NCBI GenBank assembly: GCA_017500845.1
Contig: JAFVXY010000013.1
Coordinates: 1 to 64,000 of the forward strand
From: Clostridia bacterium
GTDB taxonomy: Bacteria; Bacillota; Clostridia; Christensenellales; Pumilibacteraceae
DNA: 64,000 nt
Direction of reading: 5' to 3'
Positions 25,772-34,602 of the stretch are shown piece by piece. Numbering within the stretch: position 1 is the stretch's first letter; each line of letters begins with the position of its first letter. A program made the translations under genes and the position numbers. The notes beneath the pieces are model-generated. The model saw only the letters and a list, made by a program, of their open reading frames with translations, did not search any database and was not told the origin of the DNA.

Positions 25772-27280
25772 TTATTCTGTCAAAAGGTTTTTTCCTTCCA
25801 TCTCGGCAGGGGGAGTAAGTCCCATAAGTGCAAGAAGCGTGGGCGCAACGTCACAAAGCGCGCCGCCCTCTCGCAAGCTCTTGCCCTTTGCCTTTTCGCC
25901 TGCAATTACAAGAGGCACCACGTTGGTCGTATGAGCAGTCATCGGCTTGTCGCCCATCATCATGCACTCTGCGTTGCCGTGGTCTGCGGTAACGACTACG
26001 CTTCCGCCGGTAGCCACTACTGCCTCTACCACCTTTATAAAGCACTCGTCAACTGCCTTTACCGCTTTTACCGCCGCATTCATAATGCCGGTGTGTCCAA
26101 CCATGTCGCAGTTAGCGTAATTCATAATAAGCAAATCGGTTTTGCCCACAGCCTCAAGCGCCTTATCGGTAACCTCGTAAGCACTCATTTCGGGCTTAAG
26201 GTCGTAAGTCGCCACCTTGGGACTGGGCACGAGAACGCGACTCTCGTTTTTGTTGGGCTGCTCGACGCCGCCGTTGAAAAAGAACGTTACGTGTGCGTAC
26301 TTTTCGGTTTCGGCAACGCGGGTCTGCGTAAGTCCCTGCGCCGCAACGAACTCGCCGAGTGTGTTGCGAATATCCTTAGGACCAAACGCGATACGCATAT
26401 CAAGCGAAGCATCATACTCGGTCATACCTACATAGAATACGTCCTTTTTGGTACGAGCAAAGCCCGTAAAGTCGTCGTCTAAAATTACGTGCGACATCTC
26501 TCTTGCACGGTCTGCGCGGAAGTTGTAAAAGATATAGCTGTCGCCGTCCTTTACGCCGTCGTAGTCGCCTATCAAAACGGGCACGATAAACTCGTCGGTT
26601 ACGCCGCTGTTATACGAAGCCCTTACCGCATGAGTAGCGCTGCCAACGCGCTCACCCTTGCCGTCAAACACGCAATCGTACGCCCTTTGCACACGCTCCC
26701 AGCGGTTGTCACGGTCCATATAATAGAACCTACCCACCACGGTAGCCACCTTACCCACTCCAAGCTCGCGGCACTTTGCCTCGAGCTGCTCGACAAAGCC
26801 AAGCGCGCTGTCGGGTGCTGTATCTCGTCCGTCCGTAATTGCGTGAATGTACACGTTTTTAAGCCCACGTCTATGGCAAAGCTCGACAAGAGCAAACAAA
26901 TGGTTAATCGAGCTATGCACGCCGCCATTGCCAAGAAGTCCTGCGATATGAAGTGCAGTACCCTTATCTAAAGCGTTGTCGATAGCGGCGTTAAACTGCG
27001 GGTTGGCAAAAAAGTCGCCGTCCTTGATAGCCTTGTCGATACGGGTAATATCCTGATAGATAACTCTGCCCGCACCGAGGTTGAGGTGTCCGACCTCGCT
27101 GTTGCCCATTTGTCCCTCGGGCAAGCCTACGCTAAGACCCGAAGCGCTAATATAAGTGTACGGATACTCGGAAATAAGCTTTTTGAAGTTAGGTATGCCT
27201 GCCTTTTCTATCGCGTTGCTTGCGTCGCATCCACCCTTGCCAAAGCCGTCCAAGATTATAAGTGCGTCTGTCTTTTTCAT
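25772..27280 (-). CDS. gpmI: Cofactor-independent phosphoglycerate mutase
   Basis: The 502-residue enzyme interconverts 3- and 2-phosphoglycerate in glycolysis using two Mn2+ and a phosphoserine. The N-terminal LIILDGFG gives the first metal Asp, and GQMGNSEVGHLNLGAGR contains the catalytic Ser in GNSEVGH. HAITDGRD, NFRADRARE, NYANCDMVGHTG and TADHGNAE complete the metal and substrate sites. It starts 9 nt behind tpiA. The GFGKGG start replaces the more usual GWG or GYG and looks tolerable. Confidence 0.97.
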   Translation of the reverse strand: MKKTDALIILDGFGKGGCDASNAIEKAGIPNFKKLISEYPYTYISASGLSVGLPEGQMGNSEVGHLNLGAGRVIYQDITRIDKAIKDGDFFANPQFNAAIDNALDKGTALHIAGLLGNGGVHSSINHLFALVELCHRRGLKNVYIHAITDGRDTAPDSALGFVEQLEAKCRELGVGKVATVVGRFYYMDRDNRWERVQRAYDCVFDGKGERVGSATHAVRASYNSGVTDEFIVPVLIGDYDGVKDGDSYIFYNFRADRAREMSHVILDDDFTGFARTKKDVFYVGMTEYDASLDMRIAFGPKDIRNTLGEFVAAQGLTQTRVAETEKYAHVTFFFNGGVEQPNKNESRVLVPSPKVATYDLKPEMSAYEVTDKALEAVGKTDLLIMNYANCDMVGHTGIMNAAVKAVKAVDECFIKVVEAVVATGGSVVVTADHGNAECMMMGDKPMTAHTTNVVPLVIAGEKAKGKSLREGGALCDVAPTLLALMGLTPPAEMEGKNLLTE

Positions 27281-27289
27281 AACAGCCTC

Positions 27290-28012
27290 TTAGTCGCAGT
27301 TTACGATTACCGAGAAATCGTTGGGCTTAAGGCTTGCGCCGCCAATAAGACCGCCGTCGATGTGCTCCATATTCAAAAGGCTTTGTGCGTTAGCCGCATT
27401 CATACTGCCGCCGTAAAGAATGCTAACGTCGCCAACAAGCGGCTGTGCTACACTGCGAATAAAGCCGATGGTTTCGTTTGCCATTTCGGGGGTAGCGGTT
27501 TTGCCCGTACCGATTGCCCAAACGGGCTCGTAAGCGATAATAACCTCCTCGGTTATACCCTCAAGACCCTTCTTAACCTGATTTGCAAGAACCTCTTCGG
27601 TCTTGCCGCCCTCGCGCTGCTCAAGCGTTTCACCTACGCAAACGATGGGCTTAAGTCCGTTTTTAAGCGCTTGCTTGGTACGCATATTAACGGTTTCGTC
27701 GGTTTCGCCAAAGTAAGCTCTGCGCTCGCTGTGACCGATGATTACGTACTCTGCACCCACCTCTTTAAGCATCTCTGCCGAAATCTCGCCGGTGAATGCG
27801 CCCTTGTCTGCCCAAGCTACGTTTTGCGCGCCAACCTTAACATTGCTGCCGATTGCAAGCTTGTATACTCTATGAATATCGGTGAACGGAACGCAAAGCA
27901 CGGTGTCGCATTTTGCATCCTTGCAAAGGGGCAAAAAGTCAGCCATAAACTGCTTTGCCTCAGCCTTGGTCATGTTCATCTTCCAGTTTCCTGCAATAAT
28001 TCTTCTACGCAT
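27290..28012 (-). CDS. tpiA: Triosephosphate isomerase
   Basis: A 240-residue TIM-barrel enzyme that interconverts dihydroxyacetone phosphate and glyceraldehyde 3-phosphate. GNWKMN carries the catalytic Asn and Lys near residue 10, GHSERR the catalytic His, AYEPVWAIGTGKTA the catalytic Glu and flexible loop, and LYGGSMN the phosphate site. It is ten residues shorter than typical. AGAGGT precedes the ATG. It pairs with gpmI, two glycolytic genes at the end of the gltX run. Confidence 0.97.
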   Translation of the reverse strand: MRRRIIAGNWKMNMTKAEAKQFMADFLPLCKDAKCDTVLCVPFTDIHRVYKLAIGSNVKVGAQNVAWADKGAFTGEISAEMLKEVGAEYVIIGHSERRAYFGETDETVNMRTKQALKNGLKPIVCVGETLEQREGGKTEEVLANQVKKGLEGITEEVIIAYEPVWAIGTGKTATPEMANETIGFIRSVAQPLVGDVSILYGGSMNAANAQSLLNMEHIDGGLIGGASLKPNDFSVIVNCD

Positions 28013-28077
28013 ATTTTTATACCTCTTTAATAAATTATTTGTTTTTCTAAAATTTTACGCAAAACGCAAGAATCGCT

Positions 28078-28803
28078 TTACTTGTTGCTTTGCCTTACCT
28101 TTTCGTACACCACGATAGCCGCCGCCACCGAAGCGTTAAGCGAATTGACCTGCCCGAACATAGGAATGGACACCACGCCGTCGCAGTTGCTGCGAGTGCG
28201 CTTGCCCACGCCCTTGCCCTCGCCGCCCACCACGATAGCGATGGGACCGGTAAGGTCGGTGGTATAAAGCGAGCCGCCGTCCATATCCGCACAGTATACC
28301 CAAATACCGCGCTCTTTTAGCTCGCTGATCGTGTCGTTGATATTGGTAACCTTTGCCACCTTGATATGAGCGGACGCACCCGCACTTACCTTGATAACCG
28401 TTTCGTTTACCGAAACAGCGCGGTGACGGGGGATTACCACGCCGTGAACGCCTGCGCATTCCGCAACTCGCAAAATACTGCCAAGGTTGTGCGGATCCTC
28501 CACGCCGTCCAAAATAAGCAGGAACGGTGGTTCGTTTTTGCTTTCGGCAAGCTCCAAAATTTGTTCAAGCTCGCTGTACTTGTAGTCGGTAATCTCGGCA
28601 ATAAAACCCTGATGGCGGCTTGTTGCGCTCTCTCTGTCAAGCGCTTGCTTATCTCTAAAAAATATCTTTACGCCGCGGCTTTTGGCTTCGTCTATAATTC
28701 TCTGTGCGCCGGCATCCTTAAGTCCCTTTTCGACAAGAAGTCTGTCGATGGTCGTCCCTGCCTTAAGTGCCTCGGCTACGGCGTTTCTTCCTTCTATTTT
28801 CAT
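28078..28803 (-). CDS. rlmB: 23S rRNA 2'-O-methyltransferase of the TrmH/RlmB type
   Basis: The 241-residue protein has a small N-terminal substrate-binding domain (MKIEGRNAVAEALKAG) and a SpoU knot domain with LILDGVEDPHNLGSILRVAE, GPIAIVVGGEGKGV and the final SIPMFGQVNSLNASVAAAIVVYE. These three blocks bind SAM in a trefoil knot. By family it methylates G2251 of 23S rRNA; a tRNA target cannot be excluded by sequence alone. It overlaps folA by 4 nt. Confidence 0.9.
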   Translation of the reverse strand: MKIEGRNAVAEALKAGTTIDRLLVEKGLKDAGAQRIIDEAKSRGVKIFFRDKQALDRESATSRHQGFIAEITDYKYSELEQILELAESKNEPPFLLILDGVEDPHNLGSILRVAECAGVHGVVIPRHRAVSVNETVIKVSAGASAHIKVAKVTNINDTISELKERGIWVYCADMDGGSLYTTDLTGPIAIVVGGEGKGVGKRTRSNCDGVVSIPMFGQVNSLNASVAAAIVVYEKVRQSNK

Positions 28804-29294
28804 ATCTCGTACCTCTTTACGTTGTTATTTTTGTAGGTGCAGAACGTTATCGGATAAGTGTCCTCGGCGTCCCTTTCCTGTACGCACTCCCAATCGGGGT
28901 GAGCGTCAAGGTCGGTAAAATATGTGTCCGCCTCGGCAGTCGCTTTTACCTTTGTAATATAAGCGATGTCGCAGTACGGAAGCATCTGCCTGTACATGCT
29001 TGCGCCGCCCATAACGTATACCTCATCGGTGTCGTATTTGCTAATCTCGGCAAAAAGCGCGTCCATACTGCTTACGCTGATTGCTCCGTCACCAAACTGA
29101 GTGCTGCTAAGCACGATATTTGTCCTGTTTTTTAGCGGGCGCTTAGGCAGCGAGAGATAGGTGTTTTTGCCCATAACCACCACCTTGCCCATGGTCGTTT
29201 CTCTAAAAAACCTCATGTCCTCTTTTAGCGAAAAGAGTAGCTTGTTGTCCTTGCCAATGCCCCAATCGCTGCTTACTGCAACTATAATTCTCAT
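28800..29294 (-). CDS. folA: Dihydrofolate reductase
   Basis: A 164-residue NADPH-dependent enzyme that regenerates tetrahydrofolate. MRIIVAVSSDWGIGKDNKLLFSLKEDM (Met20-type loop, acidic residue in the LKEDM helix), VVMGKNTYLSLP and EVYVMGGASMYRQ are the usual blocks. It overlaps thyA by 4 nt and rlmB by 4 nt. Pairing with thyA is metabolic: thymidylate synthase makes the dihydrofolate that FolA reduces. Confidence 0.96.
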   Translation of the reverse strand: MRIIVAVSSDWGIGKDNKLLFSLKEDMRFFRETTMGKVVVMGKNTYLSLPKRPLKNRTNIVLSSTQFGDGAISVSSMDALFAEISKYDTDEVYVMGGASMYRQMLPYCDIAYITKVKATAEADTYFTDLDAHPDWECVQERDAEDTYPITFCTYKNNNVKRYEI

Positions 29295-30121
29295 ATCGCC
29301 ACCTCGATTTTTTCGCCAAGCGGTGTGAACTTGTATCCCTCAAGTACAAAGTCGTCCGGCGTAAATTTATAAAAGTCGTCTATGCTCGTGTTGACAGTAA
29401 ATTTAGGAGCATCAAACTGCTCCGCCTCAATCAGCCTTTTTGCTATGGGAATGTGCCTGTCATATAGGTGCGCGTCTGCGATTACGTGCACAAGCTCACC
29501 TACCTTAAGTCCGCTGACCTGCGCCATCATATGCACCAAAACGGCGTACTGAACAACATTCCAGTTGTTGGCGGTAAGCATATCCTGCGAGCGCTGATTA
29601 AGAACGGCGTTAAGCCTATCCCCCGTCACGTTGAAGGTCACCGAGTACGCACACGGATAAAGATTCATTTCCGCAAGGTCTTGATGAACGTAAAGATTGG
29701 TCATAATGCGCCTAGAGAGCTTGTTGTTTTTGAGGTCGAACAGCACTCTGTCCACTTGGTCAAACTCACCCTCTTTATACTTATGCTTTACACCCAGCTG
29801 ATATCCGTACGCCTTGCCTATACTGCCGCTTTCGTCCGCCCACGCATCCCAGATGTGACTGCAAAGCTCGTGTACGTTGTTGCTTTTTTTCTGCCAAATC
29901 CAAAGAAGCTCGTCCACGGCGTTGCGCAAATTCGTCTTGCGCACGGTGATTATGGGGAACTCCTCGTCAAGCGCATAGCGGTTGACAATACAAAACCTTT
30001 TTACAGTGTGAGCAGGCGTACCGTCCTCCCAATGCGGTCTGACGTCATAGCCGGTATCCCAAAAACCGTTTTCGATTATGTCCTTAAGATTTTGTACAAA
30101 TATTTTATCGGCCTTACTCAT
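29291..30121 (-). CDS. thyA: Thymidylate synthase (ThyA type)
   Basis: ThyA methylates dUMP to dTMP with methylene-tetrahydrofolate. The catalytic Cys is Cys157 in NLYPCAYSVTFNV, where many ThyA proteins have PPCH; NQRSQDML follows as the phosphate-binding part, and DAHLYDRHI carries conserved Asp/Tyr residues. At 276 residues it is of normal size. It overlaps mrnC by 8 nt. The CAYS variant of the active-site loop is unusual to my eye but the rest is intact. Confidence 0.95.
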   Translation of the reverse strand: MSKADKIFVQNLKDIIENGFWDTGYDVRPHWEDGTPAHTVKRFCIVNRYALDEEFPIITVRKTNLRNAVDELLWIWQKKSNNVHELCSHIWDAWADESGSIGKAYGYQLGVKHKYKEGEFDQVDRVLFDLKNNKLSRRIMTNLYVHQDLAEMNLYPCAYSVTFNVTGDRLNAVLNQRSQDMLTANNWNVVQYAVLVHMMAQVSGLKVGELVHVIADAHLYDRHIPIAKRLIEAEQFDAPKFTVNTSIDDFYKFTPDDFVLEGYKFTPLGEKIEVAI

Positions 30122-30506
30122 TCGCCCCTCCGATTTCGTAACAAATTTTTAGTAGCCTATCAAGCCTTTCGGTTTGCCCTGTAAGATACAGCGCACCAAA
30201 CAGCCCCTCGAGTGCCGTCGCCTTTTTGTACTCACGCATAGAAGCGTTTTTTGCCTTGTTTACGACGTGAGCGTTTCGGCACCTGTTCATAAGCGCCTGC
30301 TCGTCCGCGGTAAGACCGTCCAGAATTGCATCGTGAATGCGAGCCTGCACCACCGCGCTGACGATGGTCGAGCTTCTACTCATAAGATCCTTGGTGGAAA
30401 TGCGCGGATCGCCGCCAAGCTGACTGCGAACATACAGCGAAAACACGGCATCACCCACGAAAGCAAGCGTGGTGCACTTGATTGTGTCTACTGCCCTAAA
30501 CTCCAT
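30114..30506 (-). CDS. mrnC: Mini-ribonuclease III
   Basis: A 130-residue RNase III catalytic domain without a dsRNA-binding domain. In Bacillus it trims 23S rRNA ends. LAFVGDAVFSLYVRS near the N-terminus contains the RNase III metal Asp, and ALEGLFGALYLTGQTERLDRLL the C-terminal Glu signature. In Bacillus it sits close to the cysS/rlmB cluster; here rlmB is two genes away. It follows gltX with no gap. Confidence 0.94.
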   Translation of the reverse strand: MEFRAVDTIKCTTLAFVGDAVFSLYVRSQLGGDPRISTKDLMSRSSTIVSAVVQARIHDAILDGLTADEQALMNRCRNAHVVNKAKNASMREYKKATALEGLFGALYLTGQTERLDRLLKICYEIGGANE

Positions 30507-31928
30507 TTATCCAAGCCTCTTTAGGCACTCGTTAAGTCTGCGAAGGCTTTCTTCCTTGCCAAGAAGCAGGGCCATTTCCACAGCGCCGCCCGGGGTGGAC
30601 TGCGCCCCGGTGAGCGCTATACGGTAAATCCAAAGCACCTGTCCCTTTTTGTAGCCCGCCTTTTCGCCGTAAGCAATAAGCGCGTCGTGAAGACTGTCAA
30701 ACGAATTCTCCGTAAGCTCAATTAGACTGGGAAGCATTGCCTTAGCAACCTCTACGTCGGTCTTCCACTTTGCGTTGACAAAAAGAGAAAGGTCAAAGCC
30801 GTCAAAGCAAGTGAGGAACTCAGTAAGCTTGCCAATGTCACTAAACACCTCTACGCGAGAGCAAAGCAGCGACGAAAGATACCTAAGGTCAAGTCCCTTA
30901 AGATAGTCGTAATTACCGTAAAACCTCATAGCATAGTCGTGAAATTCGTCCTCGGTCATCTCTTTTACGTACAGCGAGTTGATGTATCTCATCTTCTGCT
31001 CGTCAAAAATGCTGGGCGAATGACTTACGCCCGAAAGGTCAAATTTTTCCACAAGCTCACTAAGGCTGAACTTTTCGGTATTGTCCTTACTGCTCCAACC
31101 CAAAAGCGCAATATAGTTGATAATCGCTTCCTTAAGAAATCCCTTTTTGATAAAGTCCTCGTAGCTTGCATCACCGTAACGCTTAGACAGCTTGTGCGTT
31201 GCGTCACGCATGATGGGCTGCAAATGAATGTAGTGCGGACGCTCCCAGCCCAATCCGTCGTACATAAGGTTGTACTTTGGCGTACTGCTAAGATACTCTA
31301 CACCGCGAATAACGTAGTTTATACCCATAAGGTGGTCGTCTACCACGTTAGCAAAGTTGTAAGTGGGCATTCCGTCCGACTTAATCAAAATATTGTCCTC
31401 AAGCTCCTTGTTCTCCACCGTGATGTCGCCAAACACCATATCGGTGTAGGTGGTCGAGCCCGTAAGCGGAATATTTTGTCTGATTACATAGCTGTCACCG
31501 CGGTCAAGACGAGCCTGAACCTCCTCCTTGCTAAGGCTAAGGCAGTGCTTATCGTACTTGGTTGCGCCCTCGTTATGAATCTTTTCCAAACGCTCCTTGT
31601 CGCAAAAGCAATAATACGCGCTACCGTTTTCCACAAGCTGCTTAGCGTATTCGAGGTATGCGTTTTTGCGTTCGCTTTGAATGTACGGACCGTAATCGCC
31701 TCCAACGTCCGGGCCCTCGTCGTATATAAGCCCTGCGTCCCTCATGGTGGAATAAATAATCTCCACCGAGCCGGGAACGTATCTTTCCCTATCGGTGTCC
31801 TCAATTCTCAAAATAAACTTGCCGCCGTTTTTCTTAGCATACAAATATGCGTAAAGCGCCGTTCTTAAGCCACCGATATGCAAATAGCCGGTGGGAGACG
31901 GTGCAAATCTTGTTCTAACCTCTTTCAT
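30507..31928 (-). CDS. gltX: Glutamyl-tRNA synthetase
   Basis: A 473-residue class I synthetase that charges tRNA-Glu (in many Clostridia it may also mischarge tRNA-Gln; not decidable here). The HIGH motif is in FAPSPTGYLHIGGLRTALY, and KMSKS is present as HKLSKRYGDAS. The start is ATG 31928 (MKEVRTRFAPS), with AGAGGT upstream; nine extra codons in frame are not needed. It is the first gene of a long run with mrnC, thyA, folA, rlmB, tpiA and gpmI. Confidence 0.96.
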   Translation of the reverse strand: MKEVRTRFAPSPTGYLHIGGLRTALYAYLYAKKNGGKFILRIEDTDRERYVPGSVEIIYSTMRDAGLIYDEGPDVGGDYGPYIQSERKNAYLEYAKQLVENGSAYYCFCDKERLEKIHNEGATKYDKHCLSLSKEEVQARLDRGDSYVIRQNIPLTGSTTYTDMVFGDITVENKELEDNILIKSDGMPTYNFANVVDDHLMGINYVIRGVEYLSSTPKYNLMYDGLGWERPHYIHLQPIMRDATHKLSKRYGDASYEDFIKKGFLKEAIINYIALLGWSSKDNTEKFSLSELVEKFDLSGVSHSPSIFDEQKMRYINSLYVKEMTEDEFHDYAMRFYGNYDYLKGLDLRYLSSLLCSRVEVFSDIGKLTEFLTCFDGFDLSLFVNAKWKTDVEVAKAMLPSLIELTENSFDSLHDALIAYGEKAGYKKGQVLWIYRIALTGAQSTPGGAVEMALLLGKEESLRRLNECLKRLG

Positions 31929-31972
31929 AGTTACCTCTTTGATTGGCAGGCGCACGCGCCTAAGTTAGTTAT

Positions 31973-32001
31973 ATTATAAAATAAATTTATAAATAAAGCA
32001 A
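31973..32001 (-). promoter_or_regulatory. Promoter of the gltX run
   Basis: Minus-strand -35 TTGCTT (31996-32001), 17-bp spacer, -10 TATAAT (31973-31978). The leader carries a short GGCGC/GCGCC hairpin at 31949-31960. Confidence 0.7.
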
Positions 32002-32050
32002 GTTTATTGCCCCCTTTTTTGATGTTTGTTTTGTTATTCTTATCTTTTAC

Positions 32051-32080
32051 CTGACATGCCGCCCGAACATTTAGTATAAT
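32051..32080 (+). promoter_or_regulatory. Promoter of pepV-trxA
   Basis: -35 CTGACA (32051-32056), 18-bp spacer, -10 TATAAT (32075-32080); about 77 nt of leader before the pepV ATG. Confidence 0.6.
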
Positions 32081-32163
32081 TAGGCTTAATCAGGGCATAT
32101 TTGCTTTGCCACTTGATTTATGGCGGCGAATGCCACCAAATACAAAAGGTAGGTTTTTGATTT

Positions 32164-33552
32164 ATGTTAAAGGATTTAGCAGAAATTATTTCTATAAAAA
32201 GCGTTTTGAGCGAAGCTAAGGAGGGCGCTCCGTTTGGCGAGGGCTGCCGCGAAGCCCTTGACTGGTTCCTTGCTAAGGCTGAGGAATACGGCTTTAGGAC
32301 GGGTAGCTACGACGGCTACTGCGGCTACGCCGAATACGGCGAGGGCAAGGAATGCATTGGCGCGCTTTGCCACCTCGACGTTGTGCCCGCAGGCGAGGGC
32401 TGGTCAACCGACCCGTTCACGCTTGTGATAAAGGACGATACCCTTTTTGGCCGCGGCGTTGTTGACGACAAGGGCAGCGTTGTTATGTGCTTGCACGCAC
32501 TTAAGGAAATTAAGGAAAGTGCAATAAAGCTCAACAAACGTATACGCATTATTGCAGGCTGCAATGAGGAACACGGCAGTGCGTGTATCAAGCATTACGT
32601 AAACCACGGCGAAATTCCCTCGATGAGCTTCGTGCCCGATTCGGACTTCCCGCTTATCAATAGCGAAAAGGGAATTTTGCATCTTATGTATTCCGTTCCG
32701 CTTGACGACTTCTTTGCAAAAAACATTGCTTTTATCAGCGGCGGCGAAAGCTACAACGTAGTACCTGACCACGCAAAAATCAGCATCTTCCGCGACAGCG
32801 AGCTTGGCAAGCAGATTCTTGACATCTGCGGCGGCGAGGCCTGTGACAAGCTGTTCACCTCCACGCAGGTGGTTGGCGGAATCTTGGCGGCAGGCTACCG
32901 CATCGAGGACTACTCGATTACCGCCGAGGACGAGGTTATCACCATCGAGGCAAAGGGCGTAGCAGGTCACGCAATGGCTCCCAACAAGGCAGACAACGCA
33001 ATCTGGAAGCTGTTTAGACTTCTTGCTTGCTTTACCGACAAAAGCGACCTTGTAAACTTCTTTAACGAAAAAATTTGCCTTAATACCGGCGCAGAAGCAC
33101 TAGGAATTTACAAAAGCGACGAGGTGAGCGGCGAGCTTACCATGAGCATGGGCATAATTAAGGTAGACGACGACAAGCTTTATTTCAGCCTTGATATGCG
33201 CCTGCCTGTTTGCGCTTCGCACGAGGAAATCAAAAAGCAGATTCTCAATCAGCTCCCCGGCAGAAGCAAGGTCGAGGAGAAAAAGTACGCACCCAACCTT
33301 TATATCAAAAAGGATTCTCCGCTTGTACAAACCCTTCTTTCGGTTTATGAAAAATGCACCGGCAAGGAAGGCAAGTGCCTTATTTGCGGCGGCGGAACTT
33401 ACGCGCGTGAGCTTCCCAACACCGTAGCGTTTGGCCCCACCTTTGAGGGTACCGAAACGAATATTCACAACATTGACGAGCACGTTTCTATCGAAGAATT
33501 TTACAAGGCGGCAGAAATTTACAAGCACGCCATGATAGAGCTTGCAAAATAA
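32164..33552 (+). CDS. pepV: M20-family dipeptidase (PepV/Sapep type)
   Basis: A 462-residue two-zinc peptidase that hydrolyses dipeptides. CHLDVVPAGEGWSTDPF gives the first zinc His and Asp, GRGVVDDKGSV the bridging Asp, and GCNEEHGSACIKHY the catalytic Glu pair. VAGHAMAPNKADNAIW and GGGTYARELPNTVAFGPTFEGTE carry later His/Gly features of the family. The lid domain is in residues 185-300. AGGTAGG lies 10 nt before the ATG. trxA follows after 40 nt. Confidence 0.93.
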   Translation: MLKDLAEIISIKSVLSEAKEGAPFGEGCREALDWFLAKAEEYGFRTGSYDGYCGYAEYGEGKECIGALCHLDVVPAGEGWSTDPFTLVIKDDTLFGRGVVDDKGSVVMCLHALKEIKESAIKLNKRIRIIAGCNEEHGSACIKHYVNHGEIPSMSFVPDSDFPLINSEKGILHLMYSVPLDDFFAKNIAFISGGESYNVVPDHAKISIFRDSELGKQILDICGGEACDKLFTSTQVVGGILAAGYRIEDYSITAEDEVITIEAKGVAGHAMAPNKADNAIWKLFRLLACFTDKSDLVNFFNEKICLNTGAEALGIYKSDEVSGELTMSMGIIKVDDDKLYFSLDMRLPVCASHEEIKKQILNQLPGRSKVEEKKYAPNLYIKKDSPLVQTLLSVYEKCTGKEGKCLICGGGTYARELPNTVAFGPTFEGTETNIHNIDEHVSIEEFYKAAEIYKHAMIELAK

Positions 33553-33592
33553 ATAGTAGCAATTTAGTCAATACTACATAAGGAGGCAATTT

Positions 33593-33889
33593 ATGAAAAA
33601 TTTATCGGTAAACGATTTTGACAGCGAAATCAGCGGCGGCACCGTACTCGTGGACTTTTGGGCGGCTTGGTGCGGCCCTTGCAAAATGCTTGCTCCTATC
33701 CTCGAGCAGCTTGACAGCGAAAACACCGGCGTAAAAATCTGCAAGGTAAACGTGGACGAAAGCCCAGAGCTTGCAAAACGCTTTGGTATTATGAGTATCC
33801 CCACCTTGCTCCTTTTTAAGGACGGCAACCTTGCCGACAAGTCGGTAGGCCTACTCGACCTCGAATCCCTAAAGGAATTCGTGCTTTAA
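33593..33889 (+). CDS. trxA: Thioredoxin
   Basis: A 98-residue thioredoxin with the redox pair WCGPC (Cys27, Cys30) in [18 protein letters not shown] and the cis-Pro region in [14 protein letters not shown]. It reduces disulfides in cytosolic enzymes. It is slightly short at the C-terminus compared with the usual 105. AAGGAGG precedes the ATG, and a strong terminator follows. Confidence 0.94.
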   Translation: MKNLSVNDFDSEISGGTVLVDFWAAWCGPCKMLAPILEQLDSENTGVKICKVNVDESPELAKRFGIMSIPTLLLFKDGNLADKSVGLLDLESLKEFVL

Positions 33890-33903
33890 TTATAAGCCAT
33901 ATC

Positions 33904-33934
33904 AAAAAGCAGACACGTAATGTGTCTGCTTTTT
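33904..33934 (+). terminator. Terminator of pepV-trxA
   Basis: Perfect 13-nt arms AAAAAGCAGACAC / GTGTCTGCTTTTT around GTAAT; works in both directions. Confidence 0.9.
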
Positions 33935-34096
33935 TAATGCCCTATTACTTCTTTTCTTGCTGTTTTGATCAAAAAATGCAAAAACGTATGGTCGTTTTTA
34001 TGTATAATTGCTTTACAGCCCTTGTCACGTCACACGCCAAAAATCAAACGCAAGGATAAAAGCTATCGCTTCTTGCCGCTACAAAGCAACCGATTT

Positions 34097-34588
34097 TTAC
34101 AGCTCGAAAATATCTACGCCAATAACCTTATCAAACGGCGGAAAGTTAACCGAGATAACCTCGTTTTTAGCGGTCGGCACATTCTTACCCACAAAGTCGG
34201 GGCGAATGGGAAGCTCGTGATGACCGCGGTCGATAAGCACGGCAAGCTGAACGCGTGCAGCCTTACCAAAGCTGAGAATCTTCTCCATTGCAGCACGCAC
34301 AGTTCTGCCGGTGTACATAACGTCGTCCACGATTACCGCTCTTTTGCCTTTGGGGTCAAAAAGCTTTTCTCCCTTTTTTGCGGGGTCAAGCTCGTAAACG
34401 GGCACCTCAAAGTCGGTTGCCTGCTTGATTACGCCTTGAATATGCTGTGCAAGCGGCATACCGCGGCTTTTGAGTCCCACCAAAATAACGTTTTCTACAC
34501 CCTTATTCTTCTCGATAATTTCGTGTGCGATACGGTTAAGCGCACGCTTAACGCCGCCTTCGTCTAAAAGATTAGCCTTAAGTTCCAT
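34097..34588 (-). CDS. pyrR: PyrR, pyr regulator / uracil phosphoribosyltransferase
   Basis: A 163-residue PRTase-fold protein. The PRPP loop reads RAVIVDDVMYTGRTVRAAM, and VILVGLKSRGMPLAQHI and LAVLIDRGHHELPIRPDFVGKNVPT are PyrR-specific. In Bacillota PyrR binds pyr mRNA leaders with UMP to cause attenuation and has weak uracil PRTase activity. No pyr operon or PyrR-binding leader is visible in the window, so its targets lie elsewhere. GGGAGGG precedes the ATG, 14 nt from the htpG stop. Confidence 0.95.
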   Translation of the reverse strand: MELKANLLDEGGVKRALNRIAHEIIEKNKGVENVILVGLKSRGMPLAQHIQGVIKQATDFEVPVYELDPAKKGEKLFDPKGKRAVIVDDVMYTGRTVRAAMEKILSFGKAARVQLAVLIDRGHHELPIRPDFVGKNVPTAKNEVISVNFPPFDKVIGVDIFEL

Positions 34589-34602
34589 AATTACCCTCCC
34601 TA

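Noticed and set aside
26700..28120. Several plus-strand frames of 100-300 codons opposite gpmI and tpiA
   Set aside because: The minus genes have complete catalytic motifs; the plus frames are shadows arising from codon bias.
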